Assembly: GCA_022510805.1 (NCBI GenBank)
Contig: JAFLSS010000009.1
Span: 1 to 49,826, forward strand
DNA from: Akkermansiaceae bacterium
GTDB taxonomy: Bacteria > Verrucomicrobiota > Verrucomicrobiia > Verrucomicrobiales > Akkermansiaceae
Reading direction: 5' to 3'
DNA length: 49,826 bases
The position numbers were made by a program, and so were the translations under genes. Position 1 is the stretch's first letter. Each line of letters starts with the position of its first letter. This document shows, in pieces, positions 8,318 through 16,215 of this stretch. The notes beneath the pieces are model-generated. The model was not told where the DNA came from and searched no databases. It worked only from the letters and a program-made list of their open reading frames with translations.

Positions 8318-8347
8318 TTGACAGAGGGCGCCGGGAAGTGGTATGAT
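8318..8347 (+). promoter_or_regulatory. tsaC operon promoter, near-leaderless
   Basis: Consensus TTGACA (8318-8323), 18-nt spacer ending TGG (extended -10), TATGAT (8342-8347). The start site should be near 8354, 4 nt before the ATG at 8358. Two in-frame ATGs at 8343 and 8346 lie inside the -10 and cannot be used. Confidence 0.8.
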
Positions 8348-8357
8348 GCAAAGCCAG

Positions 8358-9398
8358 ATGGAAACGCGTGTAATAGAAGTGGACATGCCCGGCGAGCGCT
8401 CGGCAGTGTATCGTGAAGTGGCGGAGTTGCTGAGGGCGGGAAGTGTGGTGGCCTTGCCCACAGAGACAGTGTATGGCCTGGGGGCGGATGCATTTTGCGA
8501 AGCTGCTGTGGCAGAGGTGTTTGCGGCCAAGGAACGCCCGCATTTTGACCCGCTGATCTGCCACCTGTGGAGCGCCAAAGCGCTGAAAGATATTGCCGAT
8601 GTGCCGGCGGAGCTGCAAGAGCTGGTGGCTAAGCTGGCAGAGGAGTTCTGGCCGGGGCCGATGACACTGGTGCTGCCGCGCAAGGCATGCGTGCCGGATA
8701 TAGTGACGAGTGGTTTGCCCACGGTGGCCTGCCGAGTGCCGCGCCATGAGGTGATGCGCGGTGTGGCCAAGGCGCTGGGGCACCCCATCGCGGCGCCGAG
8801 CGCCAACCGCTTCGGCCACATCTCGCCCACGAGCGCACAGGCCGTGCTCAAGGAGCTCGGCGGGCGCATCCCCCTGGTGGTGGATGCCGGCGCCTGCTCC
8901 GAGGGGCTGGAGAGCACCATCCTGCAGCCCTGCTTGGATGAAAAGGGCAAGCCCGCGGTGCGCCTGCTGCGCGAGGGGCCCATCACCCGCGAGCGCCTGC
9001 GCGGCATCTGCCGCGTGCTCAAGCCGGGCAAGGGTGGCCCCGCGGCAGAGAACCCCGCTGCCCCCGGCCAGCTGCCCAGCCATTATGCGCCGCACAAGCG
9101 CCTGATCCTCTGCGACCCGAAGGAGGAATTCACCCCGCCGGATCCCGCGCTCTCATACGGGTTGATCACGTATCAGGGCACTTCGCCGCTGGCAGCTCAG
9201 GAGGGCTGGGCGAGCGTGATGGCCCTCTCCCCCGGAAGCGGCCGCTTGGCAGAGGCCGCGGTGCGCCTCTTTGCGGTGATGCGCGCCATGGATGAGCAAG
9301 AGGAGGTGCAGGTGATTGTGGCGGAGACCCTGCCCGAGACGGGGCTGGGCTGCGCCATGATGGACCGCCTCCGCCGCGCCGCTGCTGAGAGATCATGA
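8358..9398 (+). CDS. tsaC: Threonylcarbamoyl-AMP synthase, two-domain (TsaC/Sua5)
   Basis: 346 residues. The YrdC domain (about 1-210) shows LPTETVYGLGADAF, KERPHFDPL and APSANRFGHISPTSA. PGQLPSHYAPHKRLIL then leads into the C-terminal Sua5 domain. It makes threonylcarbamoyl-AMP from threonine, bicarbonate and ATP for the t6A37 modification of ANN-decoding tRNAs. The partner gene tsaE is in this window at 15757. It is first in an operon; its last 4 bases overlap the start of the next gene (ATGA). Confidence 0.95.
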   Translation: METRVIEVDMPGERSAVYREVAELLRAGSVVALPTETVYGLGADAFCEAAVAEVFAAKERPHFDPLICHLWSAKALKDIADVPAELQELVAKLAEEFWPGPMTLVLPRKACVPDIVTSGLPTVACRVPRHEVMRGVAKALGHPIAAPSANRFGHISPTSAQAVLKELGGRIPLVVDAGACSEGLESTILQPCLDEKGKPAVRLLREGPITRERLRGICRVLKPGKGGPAAENPAAPGQLPSHYAPHKRLILCDPKEEFTPPDPALSYGLITYQGTSPLAAQEGWASVMALSPGSGRLAEAAVRLFAVMRAMDEQEEVQVIVAETLPETGLGCAMMDRLRRAAAERS

Positions 9399-9886
9399 AA
9401 CGCGCGCTTCAACGATGGGTTGTGGGGGCGGCGCTGCGCCTGGTACACGCCGCGCTCGTGGAGCTGCAGGAGCTGGATCCCTACATCGCCAACGAGCTGG
9501 CGCGCCTGCCGGCCGGCATGAGCTACGCCATCCACACCGGCCATGGCTGCCCCTCCCTCTATGTGCAGTGGGATGGCGAGCGCCTGCACCGCCTGCCCGG
9601 GCTCGACTCCCCGCGCTGCGAGCTGCGCATGAAGGCGCTCCCCCTCTCGTTCCGCCTCTTCACGGGGCAGATGGGGCTGGCCCAAGGGTATGCGCAGCAT
9701 GTGTTCACCATGGCCGGAGAGGTGGCGGATGTCATGCGCCTCGCGCGCTTGGTGAACCACACGGAGGCCTACCTTTTCCCGCCGTTCATCACGCGGCGCT
9801 TCCTCTCGGTGATGCCGCAGCTCGCCTCCGGCCCGCTGCGCTTGTATGCGCGCCTCCTGCGCGGCCTGATCACTGCCCGATACTGA
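9395..9886 (+). CDS. SCP2-like sterol/lipid-carrier domain protein
   Basis: 163 residues, starting in an ATGA overlap with tsaC and so translationally coupled. The middle (SLYVQWDGERLHRLPG, CELRMKALPLSFRLFTGQMG, TMAGEVADVMRL) has the look of an SCP2-type domain, a small alpha/beta fold with a hydrophobic tunnel for lipids or acyl chains. There is no signal peptide, and the N-terminal helix is amphipathic. It precedes an alcohol dehydrogenase and an aldehyde dehydrogenase, so a role in handling a hydrophobic alcohol or aldehyde is conceivable but is inference. Confidence 0.65.
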   Translation: MKRALQRWVVGAALRLVHAALVELQELDPYIANELARLPAGMSYAIHTGHGCPSLYVQWDGERLHRLPGLDSPRCELRMKALPLSFRLFTGQMGLAQGYAQHVFTMAGEVADVMRLARLVNHTEAYLFPPFITRRFLSVMPQLASGPLRLYARLLRGLITARY

Positions 9887-9904
9887 TTTTTTCCCTTTCT
9901 CCCT

Positions 9905-11089
9905 ATGACACCCGCCTACTTTGAATACCAAAATGCTGTCAAGCTGCTCTGCGGACAAAACGCCCTCGACCGCATCCCCGATGAACTGAGGCACCTGGGC
10001 GCGGCGCGTCCGCTGCTCCTCAGTGATGCCGTGCTGGCCAAGATCGGCGTGGCGGCGCAGGTGAGCGAGGTGATGCAGGCAGAGGGCTGCCCGCCGGCGG
10101 AGCTCTACACGGATATCCCCGTGGACTCCTCACTGGAGGTGGTGAACCGCATCGCTCGCCTGTACCGCGAAAAAGCGTGTGATGCCGTGGTGGCCGTGGG
10201 CGGTGGCTCCGTGATCGACACCGCCAAGGGCGTGCGCCTCGTGCTCTCGCAGGGCAAGGATGACATCCTCTCGCTCAGCGGCGTAGAGAACCTGAACCGC
10301 GGGCGCCACATCCCCTTTATCGTGGTGCCCACCACGGCCGGCACCGGCTCGGAATGCACGGGAGTAGCGGTCATCCGCAATGACGAGCAGGGGGTGAAGA
10401 TGGAGTTTCTCTCCCCCTTTGTGGAGCCCGATGTCGCCGTGCTGGATGTGCGCATGACCCTGCGCTTGCCCGCCCGCGCCACCGCCGCCACCGGCATGGA
10501 TGCCCTCGTGCACGCCATCGAGGCCTGCACCTGCTTGCAGGGCAACCCGCTGAGCTATGCCCACGGCACATCCGCCATCCGCCTCATCACCAGGCACTTG
10601 GAGGAGTGTGTGCGCCACGGCAGCCATGCGGACGCCCGGCTCGCCATGGCGCTGGCTGCCACTCAGGCGGGGATTGCTTTCTCCAATTCCATGGTAGGCG
10701 CGGTGCATGCCATCGGCCACGCCTTGGGCGGGGTGTGCCACGTGGCGCATGCTGAGGCCATGAGCATCCTCCTGCCGCACGTGATGCGCTGCAACCTGAG
10801 CCACTCCGCCGGCGCCTATGCCGAGCTGCTGCCCTATGTGCTGGGCTGGGAGGCCGCCGCGGCGCTCCCCGCCGCCGAGCGGGCAGAGGCTCTCATCTGC
10901 GCGGTCGAGCGCCTTTCCCGCACGCTGCATGAGCTCACCGGGCTGCCGCTGCGCCTGCGCGACGCCGGGGTGCAGGAGTCAGACCTGCCACGCGTGGCGG
11001 CCGGCGCTGTCAATGACGGCGCCCTCATTGTGAACCCGCGCATGCTCAGCGAGCAAGAGGTGCTCGGTATCCTGCGCCAAGCTTATTGA
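9905..11089 (+). CDS. Iron-containing alcohol dehydrogenase
   Basis: 394 residues. VVAVGGGSVIDTAKG binds NAD(P). VPTTAGTGSECTGVAV and the metal-binding histidine motif HAIGHALGGVCHVAHAEAMS identify the group III, Fe-dependent ADH family (lactaldehyde reductase, propanediol and butanol dehydrogenases). The substrate cannot be told apart by sequence alone. It sits 18 bp after the SCP2-like gene and 25 bp before an aldehyde dehydrogenase, suggesting alcohol-aldehyde-acid interconversion by the pair. Confidence 0.95.
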   Translation: MTPAYFEYQNAVKLLCGQNALDRIPDELRHLGAARPLLLSDAVLAKIGVAAQVSEVMQAEGCPPAELYTDIPVDSSLEVVNRIARLYREKACDAVVAVGGGSVIDTAKGVRLVLSQGKDDILSLSGVENLNRGRHIPFIVVPTTAGTGSECTGVAVIRNDEQGVKMEFLSPFVEPDVAVLDVRMTLRLPARATAATGMDALVHAIEACTCLQGNPLSYAHGTSAIRLITRHLEECVRHGSHADARLAMALAATQAGIAFSNSMVGAVHAIGHALGGVCHVAHAEAMSILLPHVMRCNLSHSAGAYAELLPYVLGWEAAAALPAAERAEALICAVERLSRTLHELTGLPLRLRDAGVQESDLPRVAAGAVNDGALIVNPRMLSEQEVLGILRQAY

Positions 11090-11114
11090 CCCCTCCCACC
11101 CCCGTATCCTCCTC

Positions 11115-12482
11115 ATGATAAAAGACCTTGTCCGATCCCAGCGCGCCTACTACAACACCGGCGAAACCCGCAGCCTGAAATTCCGCCGGAGCGCCCTCGC
11201 CCGCCTCCGCGGCGCCCTGCGCGCATGGGAACCCCGCATCAAAGAAGCCCTCTATTTGGACCTGGGCAAGAGCGGCGTTGAATCCTACATGTGCGAATTG
11301 GGCATGTGCCTCGCCAGCCTGAGCGAGGCGAGCTCACACCTCAAGCGCTGGATGAAGCCGCGCCGCGTCAGCACCCCGCTCTCTCAGTTCCCCGGCAGCA
11401 GCCGCGTGATCCCGGAGCCCTACGGAGTGGTCCTCATCATCAGCCCGTGGAATTACCCCCTCCTCCTGAGCTTGGACCCGCTCATCTCCGCCATCGCTGC
11501 GGGGAACTGCTGCATACTCAAGCCCTCGCGCCAGACCCCGCATGTGGCCGGTGTCATGGCTGAGATGCTCAGCCTCATCTTCCCGCGGGAGTATGTAGCC
11601 GTGGTGCAGGGCGGGGGGGACTTCTCCGACGAGCTGCTGGAGCAGGAGTTCGACTACATCTTTTTCACCGGCAGCCCGCGCGTGGGGCGCAAGGTGATGG
11701 CCGCCGCCGCCAAACACCTCACCCCCGTCACCCTGGAGCTCGGCGGCAAGAGTCCCTGCATTGTGGATGAGACAACTCCCCTTGCGCTGGCGGCTCGGCG
11801 CATTGCCTTCGGCAAGGTGACCAACGCCGGGCAGACCTGTGTGGCGCCGGACTACCTGCTCATCCACCACGGTGTGCAGGAGGAGTTTGTGGCTGAGTTC
11901 ACCCGCGCCGTGCACGAGATGCTGGGCGAGCAGCCGCTGCAGAACCCGGACTATGTACACATCATCAACGCCTCTCATTTTGAGCGCCTGTGCGGGCTCA
12001 TGCAGGACGTGCGGGTGTGCAGCGGCGGCGGGGCGGATCCGGATACGCTGCTCATCGAGCCCACGCTGCTCGGGGATGTCAAGCCCGAGAGCGCCTGCAT
12101 GCAGGAGGAAATCTTCGGCCCCCTCCTCCCCATGATCACCTATGAAGAACTCAGCGAGGTAGAGCGCTTTATCAACGCCCGCCCCAAACCGCTGGCGTGC
12201 TACATCTTCACCTCCAGGAGCAAGACCCGGGAGCGCCTCCTGCGCTCCATCTCCTCCGGCGGCGTGTGTGTGAATGACACCGTGGTGCACCTGGCCGTGC
12301 CGTCGCTTCCCTTTGGCGGCGTGGGCGAGAGCGGCATGGGTGCCTACCACGGCCGCCATGGCTTCAACACCTTCTCCCACGACAAAGGGGTGCTCTGCCG
12401 CGGCACCTGGCCGGATCTCCCCTTCCGCTACATGCCGTGGACGCGTTTCAAGGAGCGCCTGCTGCGCTTTTTCCTGCGCTGA
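11115..12482 (+). CDS. Aldehyde dehydrogenase, class 3-like
   Basis: 455 residues. VVLIISPWNYPLLLSLDPL, TLELGGKSPCIVDE (with the general-base glutamate) and FGKVTNAGQTCVAPDYLLI (with the nucleophile cysteine) are intact. The short N-terminus and overall length fit the class 3 family, which includes fatty aldehyde dehydrogenases and coniferyl aldehyde dehydrogenases. It oxidises an aldehyde to an acid with NAD(P). The C-terminus ends in a short basic/aromatic segment rather than a clear membrane anchor. Last gene of the tsaC operon; it converges on hppA. Confidence 0.93.
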   Translation: MIKDLVRSQRAYYNTGETRSLKFRRSALARLRGALRAWEPRIKEALYLDLGKSGVESYMCELGMCLASLSEASSHLKRWMKPRRVSTPLSQFPGSSRVIPEPYGVVLIISPWNYPLLLSLDPLISAIAAGNCCILKPSRQTPHVAGVMAEMLSLIFPREYVAVVQGGGDFSDELLEQEFDYIFFTGSPRVGRKVMAAAAKHLTPVTLELGGKSPCIVDETTPLALAARRIAFGKVTNAGQTCVAPDYLLIHHGVQEEFVAEFTRAVHEMLGEQPLQNPDYVHIINASHFERLCGLMQDVRVCSGGGADPDTLLIEPTLLGDVKPESACMQEEIFGPLLPMITYEELSEVERFINARPKPLACYIFTSRSKTRERLLRSISSGGVCVNDTVVHLAVPSLPFGGVGESGMGAYHGRHGFNTFSHDKGVLCRGTWPDLPFRYMPWTRFKERLLRFFLR

Positions 12483-12510
12483 GGCGCCTCCTCTTCCCCG
12501 CCTTCTCTAC

Positions 12511-12550
12511 TTCTCCGCCTGCGTGCTGCGCCACAGCGCCGGGCGGAGAA
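12511..12550 (+). other. Inverted repeat downstream of the aldehyde dehydrogenase gene
   Basis: TTCTCCGCC (12511-12519) pairs perfectly with GGCGGAGAA (12542-12550), with a nested GCTG/CAGC stem. TCTGCTTT follows, so it may be a first, weaker terminator before the strong one at 12594. Confidence 0.5.
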
Positions 12551-12593
12551 TCTGCTTTAGTGGAGCCGGCGCAGGCCTGCCGAGTGTGGGCAC

Positions 12594-12632
12594 ACAAAAA
12601 AACGCCGCCGAAAGACCGGCGGCGTTTTGTGT
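12594..12632. terminator. Bidirectional terminator between converging genes
   Basis: AAACGCCGCCG (12600-12610) pairs with CGGCGGCGTTT (12617-12627) around AAAGAC. An A-run precedes the stem and a T-run follows it, so it can end both the plus-strand operon and hppA. Confidence 0.85.
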
Positions 12633-12649
12633 AGGTTGTTGAGTAAGAT

Positions 12650-14893
12650 TTACAGCAGGGAGAAAGCGATATTCAAACCGGCTGTCACGATGGAGACCAT
12701 GCTCATCAGCTTGATGAGGATGTTCAGAGAGGGGCCGGAGGTGTCCTTGAAGGGATCGCCCACGGTGTCACCCACCACAGAGGCGTCATGCACGGGGGTG
12801 TGCTTGCCGCAGAACGGGGCGTCGCCGGTCTCGATGTACTTCTTCGCGTTATCCCATGCGCCACCGGAGTTGGCCATGAAGACAGCGAGCACGAAACCAC
12901 CGGCCAGACCGCCGGCGAGCAGGCCGAACACACCGGCCACACCCATCACCAAGCCCGTGAGGATGGGCACGATCACAGCGATGAGCGAGGGGATGATCAT
13001 CTCGCGCTGAGCGCCCTGGGTGGAGATGGCCACGCAGCGGGCGTAGTCGGCTTTCTTGGTGCCCTCGAAGACTTCCTTATCGCTGAGCTGGCGGCGCACT
13101 TCTTCCACCATGCTCTTGGCGGCGCGACCCACGGCGTTCATGGTGAGGCCGCAGAAGAGGAAGGAAAGCATGGCGCCCACGAAGACGCCCAGCAGAACTT
13201 TGGGGTTCATGAGGGTCACCTCAAACTTGTTCATGAACTCAGCGATGCCCCAGGTGGCTACCTCAGAGCCCTTGCCGATGGGGGTGCCGCTGAAGTAGCT
13301 CAGGAAGACCTCGCTGTCGCCCAGGCGGCCGGCAGCGATCTTGAGCTCCTCGATGTAGGAGGCGAGGAGGGCGAGAGCCGTGAGGGCGGCGGAGCCGATG
13401 GCGAAGCCTTTACCCGTGGCGGCGGTGGTGTTGCCCAGAGCGTCCAGAGCATCCGTGCGGGAGCGCACGCTCTCACCCAGGTTGCTCATTTCGGCGTTGC
13501 CGCCGGCGTTGTCGGAGATGGGACCGTAGGCATCGGTAGCCAGCGTGAGGCCCAGGGTGGAGAGCATGCCCACGGCGGCGATGCCGATGCCGTAGAGACC
13601 CATGCTGAGGTTTTCACCCGAGAAGCTCAGCTCACCGGCGGCGCAGAGGTAGGCGCCGATGGTGCCCAGCACGATGAAGATGACAGGCCAGCAGGTGGAG
13701 ATCATGCCCACGCCGATGCCGGAGATGATGACGGTGGCCGGGCCGGTGGTGGCGTTCTCCGCGATGAATTTCACGGGCTTGAACTCAAAGGAGGTGTAGT
13801 ACTCTGTGACTTTGCCGATGAGGATGCCGACCACGAGGCCGATGAAGATGGAGCCCCAGAGACCCAGCCAGTTGTCGATGCCGAGTACGTAGAGGATGCC
13901 GGCGGAGGCCAGGGCGATGAGGACGCCGGAGAAGTTGATGCCGCGGTTGAGGGCGGCCATGAGCTGGGTCTGGTTGGCGCCCTGCTTGGTGCGCACGATG
14001 AAGATGCCCAGCACGGAGAGGATGGCGCCGACAGCGCCGATGATCATGGGTGCCATGACAAGCTGCATGGCTTGGTCGACGGTGCCATGAGCGGCTGCCA
14101 CTGCGGCGGCGCCAAGGGCGGCCGAAGCGAGGATGGAGCCGGCGTAGGACTCATAGAGGTCGGCACCCATGCCGGCCACGTCGCCCACGTTGTCACCCAC
14201 ATTGTCAGCGATGGTGGCGGGGTTGCGGGGATCATCCTCATTGAAGTGGAACTCAGTCTTGCCCACGAGGTCGGCGCCCACGTCTGCCGCTTTGGTGTAG
14301 ATGCCGCCGCCCACACGCGCAAAGAGGGCTTGCAGGGAGGCGCCCATGCCGAATGTCAGCATGATGGTGGTGATCTCTACCAGCTTCTCCACACCCGTGC
14401 CTTGCACCAGGCCGGTGTTGTCCAGCAGGAGGTACCAACCCGAAATGTCAAGCAGGCCGAAGCCGACCACCGTGAGGCCGAGCACGGCGCCGGAGCGGAA
14501 GGCGAGCTTGAGGCCCTTGTTGAGGCCGTCCACCTCATCACGGCAGGCCTCAGCCACACGGCCGGAGGCGTAGGTGGCCGTCTTCATGCCGATGAACCCG
14601 GCCAGGCCGGAGAAGATACCGCCCGTGAGGAAAGCCACCGGCACGATGTTGTTTTGCAAGCCGTAGTAGGCCATCACGCCAAAGACGATGGCGATGATGA
14701 CGAAGAAGATGGCGACTACCTTGTACTGCTGTTTCAGGTAGGCCATAGCGCCTTCGCGCACATAGCCGGCGATTTCCTTCATCCGGTCTGTTCCCTCATC
14801 AGCCTTCTTCATGCCGAAGAAGAAGATGGCAGCGAACAAGAGCGCTACCACAGAGGCAGCCGGTACAATCCAAAATAATGTTTCCGGGTTCAT
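12650..14893 (-). CDS. hppA: Membrane-bound cation-pumping pyrophosphatase, K+-dependent
   Basis: 747 residues with about 16 membrane segments. It couples PPi hydrolysis to H+ and/or Na+ export across the inner membrane. The PPi-binding loops are intact: [20 protein letters not shown] and [20 protein letters not shown], and near the C-terminus [19 protein letters not shown]. The K+ determinant reads [10 protein letters not shown]; alanine in place of lysine after GNTT and glycine at the second diagnostic site are the K+-dependent signature. Whether it pumps Na+ or H+ I cannot decide. It is a single-gene unit with its own promoter. Confidence 0.95.
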   Translation of the reverse strand: MNPETLFWIVPAASVVALLFAAIFFFGMKKADEGTDRMKEIAGYVREGAMAYLKQQYKVVAIFFVIIAIVFGVMAYYGLQNNIVPVAFLTGGIFSGLAGFIGMKTATYASGRVAEACRDEVDGLNKGLKLAFRSGAVLGLTVVGFGLLDISGWYLLLDNTGLVQGTGVEKLVEITTIMLTFGMGASLQALFARVGGGIYTKAADVGADLVGKTEFHFNEDDPRNPATIADNVGDNVGDVAGMGADLYESYAGSILASAALGAAAVAAAHGTVDQAMQLVMAPMIIGAVGAILSVLGIFIVRTKQGANQTQLMAALNRGINFSGVLIALASAGILYVLGIDNWLGLWGSIFIGLVVGILIGKVTEYYTSFEFKPVKFIAENATTGPATVIISGIGVGMISTCWPVIFIVLGTIGAYLCAAGELSFSGENLSMGLYGIGIAAVGMLSTLGLTLATDAYGPISDNAGGNAEMSNLGESVRSRTDALDALGNTTAATGKGFAIGSAALTALALLASYIEELKIAAGRLGDSEVFLSYFSGTPIGKGSEVATWGIAEFMNKFEVTLMNPKVLLGVFVGAMLSFLFCGLTMNAVGRAAKSMVEEVRRQLSDKEVFEGTKKADYARCVAISTQGAQREMIIPSLIAVIVPILTGLVMGVAGVFGLLAGGLAGGFVLAVFMANSGGAWDNAKKYIETGDAPFCGKHTPVHDASVVGDTVGDPFKDTSGPSLNILIKLMSMVSIVTAGLNIAFSLL

Positions 14894-14937
14894 GGTGATA
14901 AGTGATTATTAGGTGCCCTCCCGAGGAAAAGCGCCGT

Positions 14938-14966
14938 ATTGTACACCTTTCTATCCGATTTGGCAA
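14938..14966 (-). promoter_or_regulatory. hppA promoter
   Basis: TTGCCA (14961-14966), 17-nt spacer and TACAAT (14938-14943) on the minus strand. This predicts a leader of about 38 nt before the ATG at 14893, so this gene is not leaderless. Confidence 0.7.
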
Positions 14967-14995
14967 TACAAAATTCGAGGTATCTTTCAGGTGAC

Positions 14996-15031
14996 AAAAA
15001 CCCCCGCTTGAGCGCTGTGGCCAAGCGGGGG
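14996..15031 (-). terminator. Terminator of rplU-rpmA
   Basis: On the minus strand CCCCCGCTTG and CAAGCGGGGG (15022-15031 and 15001-15010) form a 10-bp stem followed by TTTTT. Confidence 0.85.
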
Positions 15032-15064
15032 AGGGGTAAAATGTGTTGAGTGAAATGGGGGGGC

Positions 15065-15313
15065 TTAGCCCTCGGCCACCACGTTCACGCGGCGTCCCTC
15101 GCGGTCGAAGAACACGCGGCCATCAACCAATGAGAAGATGGTGTAGTCGCGGCCCATGCCCACACCCTTACCGGGGTGGAACTTCGTGCCGCGCTGGCGC
15201 ACGATGATGTTGCCGGCGATGACGCTCTGGCCGCCGAACTTCTTCACGCCAAGGCGCTTGCTGCGAGAGTCGCGCCCGTTGCGCACGGATCCTTGTCCTT
15301 TTTTATGTGCCAT
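15065..15313 (-). CDS. rpmA: 50S ribosomal protein L27
   Basis: 82 residues, full length. It starts [20 protein letters not shown] and contains [15 protein letters not shown], the L27 signature. The N-terminus reads as mature and has no cleavable leader of the Firmicutes type. It lies 32 bp after rplU in the usual L21-L27 pair. No obg gene follows, unlike in many genomes. Confidence 0.97.
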   Translation of the reverse strand: MAHKKGQGSVRNGRDSRSKRLGVKKFGGQSVIAGNIIVRQRGTKFHPGKGVGMGRDYTIFSLVDGRVFFDREGRRVNVVAEG

Positions 15314-15345
15314 GTCTGGTTATCAAATGTTCGGGGTTAAAATGA

Positions 15346-15666
15346 TTAGGCGTTGATAGCGGTGATCTTGACTTTCGTGAGAGCCGCGCGGAAGCCCTTC
15401 TTCTTGTGGAAGCCCTTGCGGCGCTTGAACTTGAAGGCCACTCCCTTGGCGCCACGAGCCTCGGCGTCCAGCACCTGTGCGGTCACCTTTGCGCCATCCA
15501 CTACCGGCGTGCCCACTTTCGTCGCCTCGCCGTCCTCCACGAGAAGCACCTTGTCAAAGGTCACCTCCCCGTCCTTTTCCAATTCGGGCAAGCGATCCAC
15601 CGTGAGTACATCGCCCACGGTTACCCGGTACTGCTTGCTGCCGGATGTGATTACTGCGTATGCCAT
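15346..15666 (-). CDS. rplU: 50S ribosomal protein L21
   Basis: 106 residues, full length: MAYAVITSGSKQYRVTVGD at the start and FKFKRRKGFHKKKGF near the end. It binds 23S rRNA. It is the first gene of the rplU-rpmA unit and has its own consensus promoter. Confidence 0.97.
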   Translation of the reverse strand: MAYAVITSGSKQYRVTVGDVLTVDRLPELEKDGEVTFDKVLLVEDGEATKVGTPVVDGAKVTAQVLDAEARGAKGVAFKFKRRKGFHKKKGFRAALTKVKITAINA

Positions 15667-15710
15667 AATTTTTGAATTTTAGTGTTGCACCCGTTCGTGC
15701 GGGCTGGCAC

Positions 15711-15738
15711 ATTATAACTATGCCGAGCTTTTTGGCAA
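15711..15738 (-). promoter_or_regulatory. rplU promoter
   Basis: TTGCCA (15733-15738), 16-nt spacer, perfect TATAAT (15711-15716) on the minus strand. It predicts a leader of about 38 nt containing a small CCCG/CGGG hairpin. Confidence 0.75.
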
Positions 15739-15756
15739 GCAAAATTTTATTAAAAA

Positions 15757-16209
15757 ATGGAAAAATGGAATAAATTTTTTAATGGCGAGGGGCGTGTGGT
15801 GCGCTCTGAGGAGGAGATGCGTGAGCTGGGGCGCGGCTTGGCGGCGCTGCTGGAGCCGGGGTGTGTGCTGGGGCTGGTGGGGGATTTGGGGGCGGGCAAG
15901 ACGCGGCTTGTGCAGGGGGTGCTGGAGGGGCTGGGGGCTTCTGCTCCGGCGGTGAGCCCTACTTTTGCGCTGGTGCATGAGCATGCAGATGGCCGCTTGC
16001 CGGTGGCGCATTTTGATTTTTACCGCATGAGCTCGCCGGAGGAGGCACTCGGCTTGGGGTGGGATGACTACTTGAGCAGCGGGCTGGTGCTGCTGGTGGA
16101 GTGGGCAGATCGCTTTGAGGGCGCGCTGATGCCGCGCGACACGCTGTGGCTCACCATTGAGCGCAGCAGTGAGTCAGTGCGTGTGGTGCGGCTGGCGGGG
16201 GTGGTGTGA
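15757..16209 (+). CDS. tsaE: tRNA threonylcarbamoyladenosine biosynthesis ATPase
   Basis: 150 residues. The Walker A motif is GDLGAGKT, then VSPTFALVHEH, HFDFYRM and LVEWADRF, all typical of TsaE. It is the ATPase that drives the TsaB-TsaD complex in t6A formation, using the product of TsaC (gene at 8358). It diverges from rplU across 90 bp and converges on fhs with only 6 bp between stops. Confidence 0.95.
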   Translation: MEKWNKFFNGEGRVVRSEEEMRELGRGLAALLEPGCVLGLVGDLGAGKTRLVQGVLEGLGASAPAVSPTFALVHEHADGRLPVAHFDFYRMSSPEEALGLGWDDYLSSGLVLLVEWADRFEGALMPRDTLWLTIERSSESVRVVRLAGVV

Positions 16210-16215
16210 GGCGGC

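Noticed and set aside
8343..8348. Upstream ATGs of tsaC
   Set aside because: They lie inside the TATGAT -10 element and cannot be in the mRNA made from that promoter.
12788..14878. A 696-codon open frame on the plus strand opposite hppA
   Set aside because: It mirrors hppA codon for codon, is full of H/G/A/D/E low complexity, and has no domain. Antisense frames stay open in GC-rich genes with strong third-position bias.
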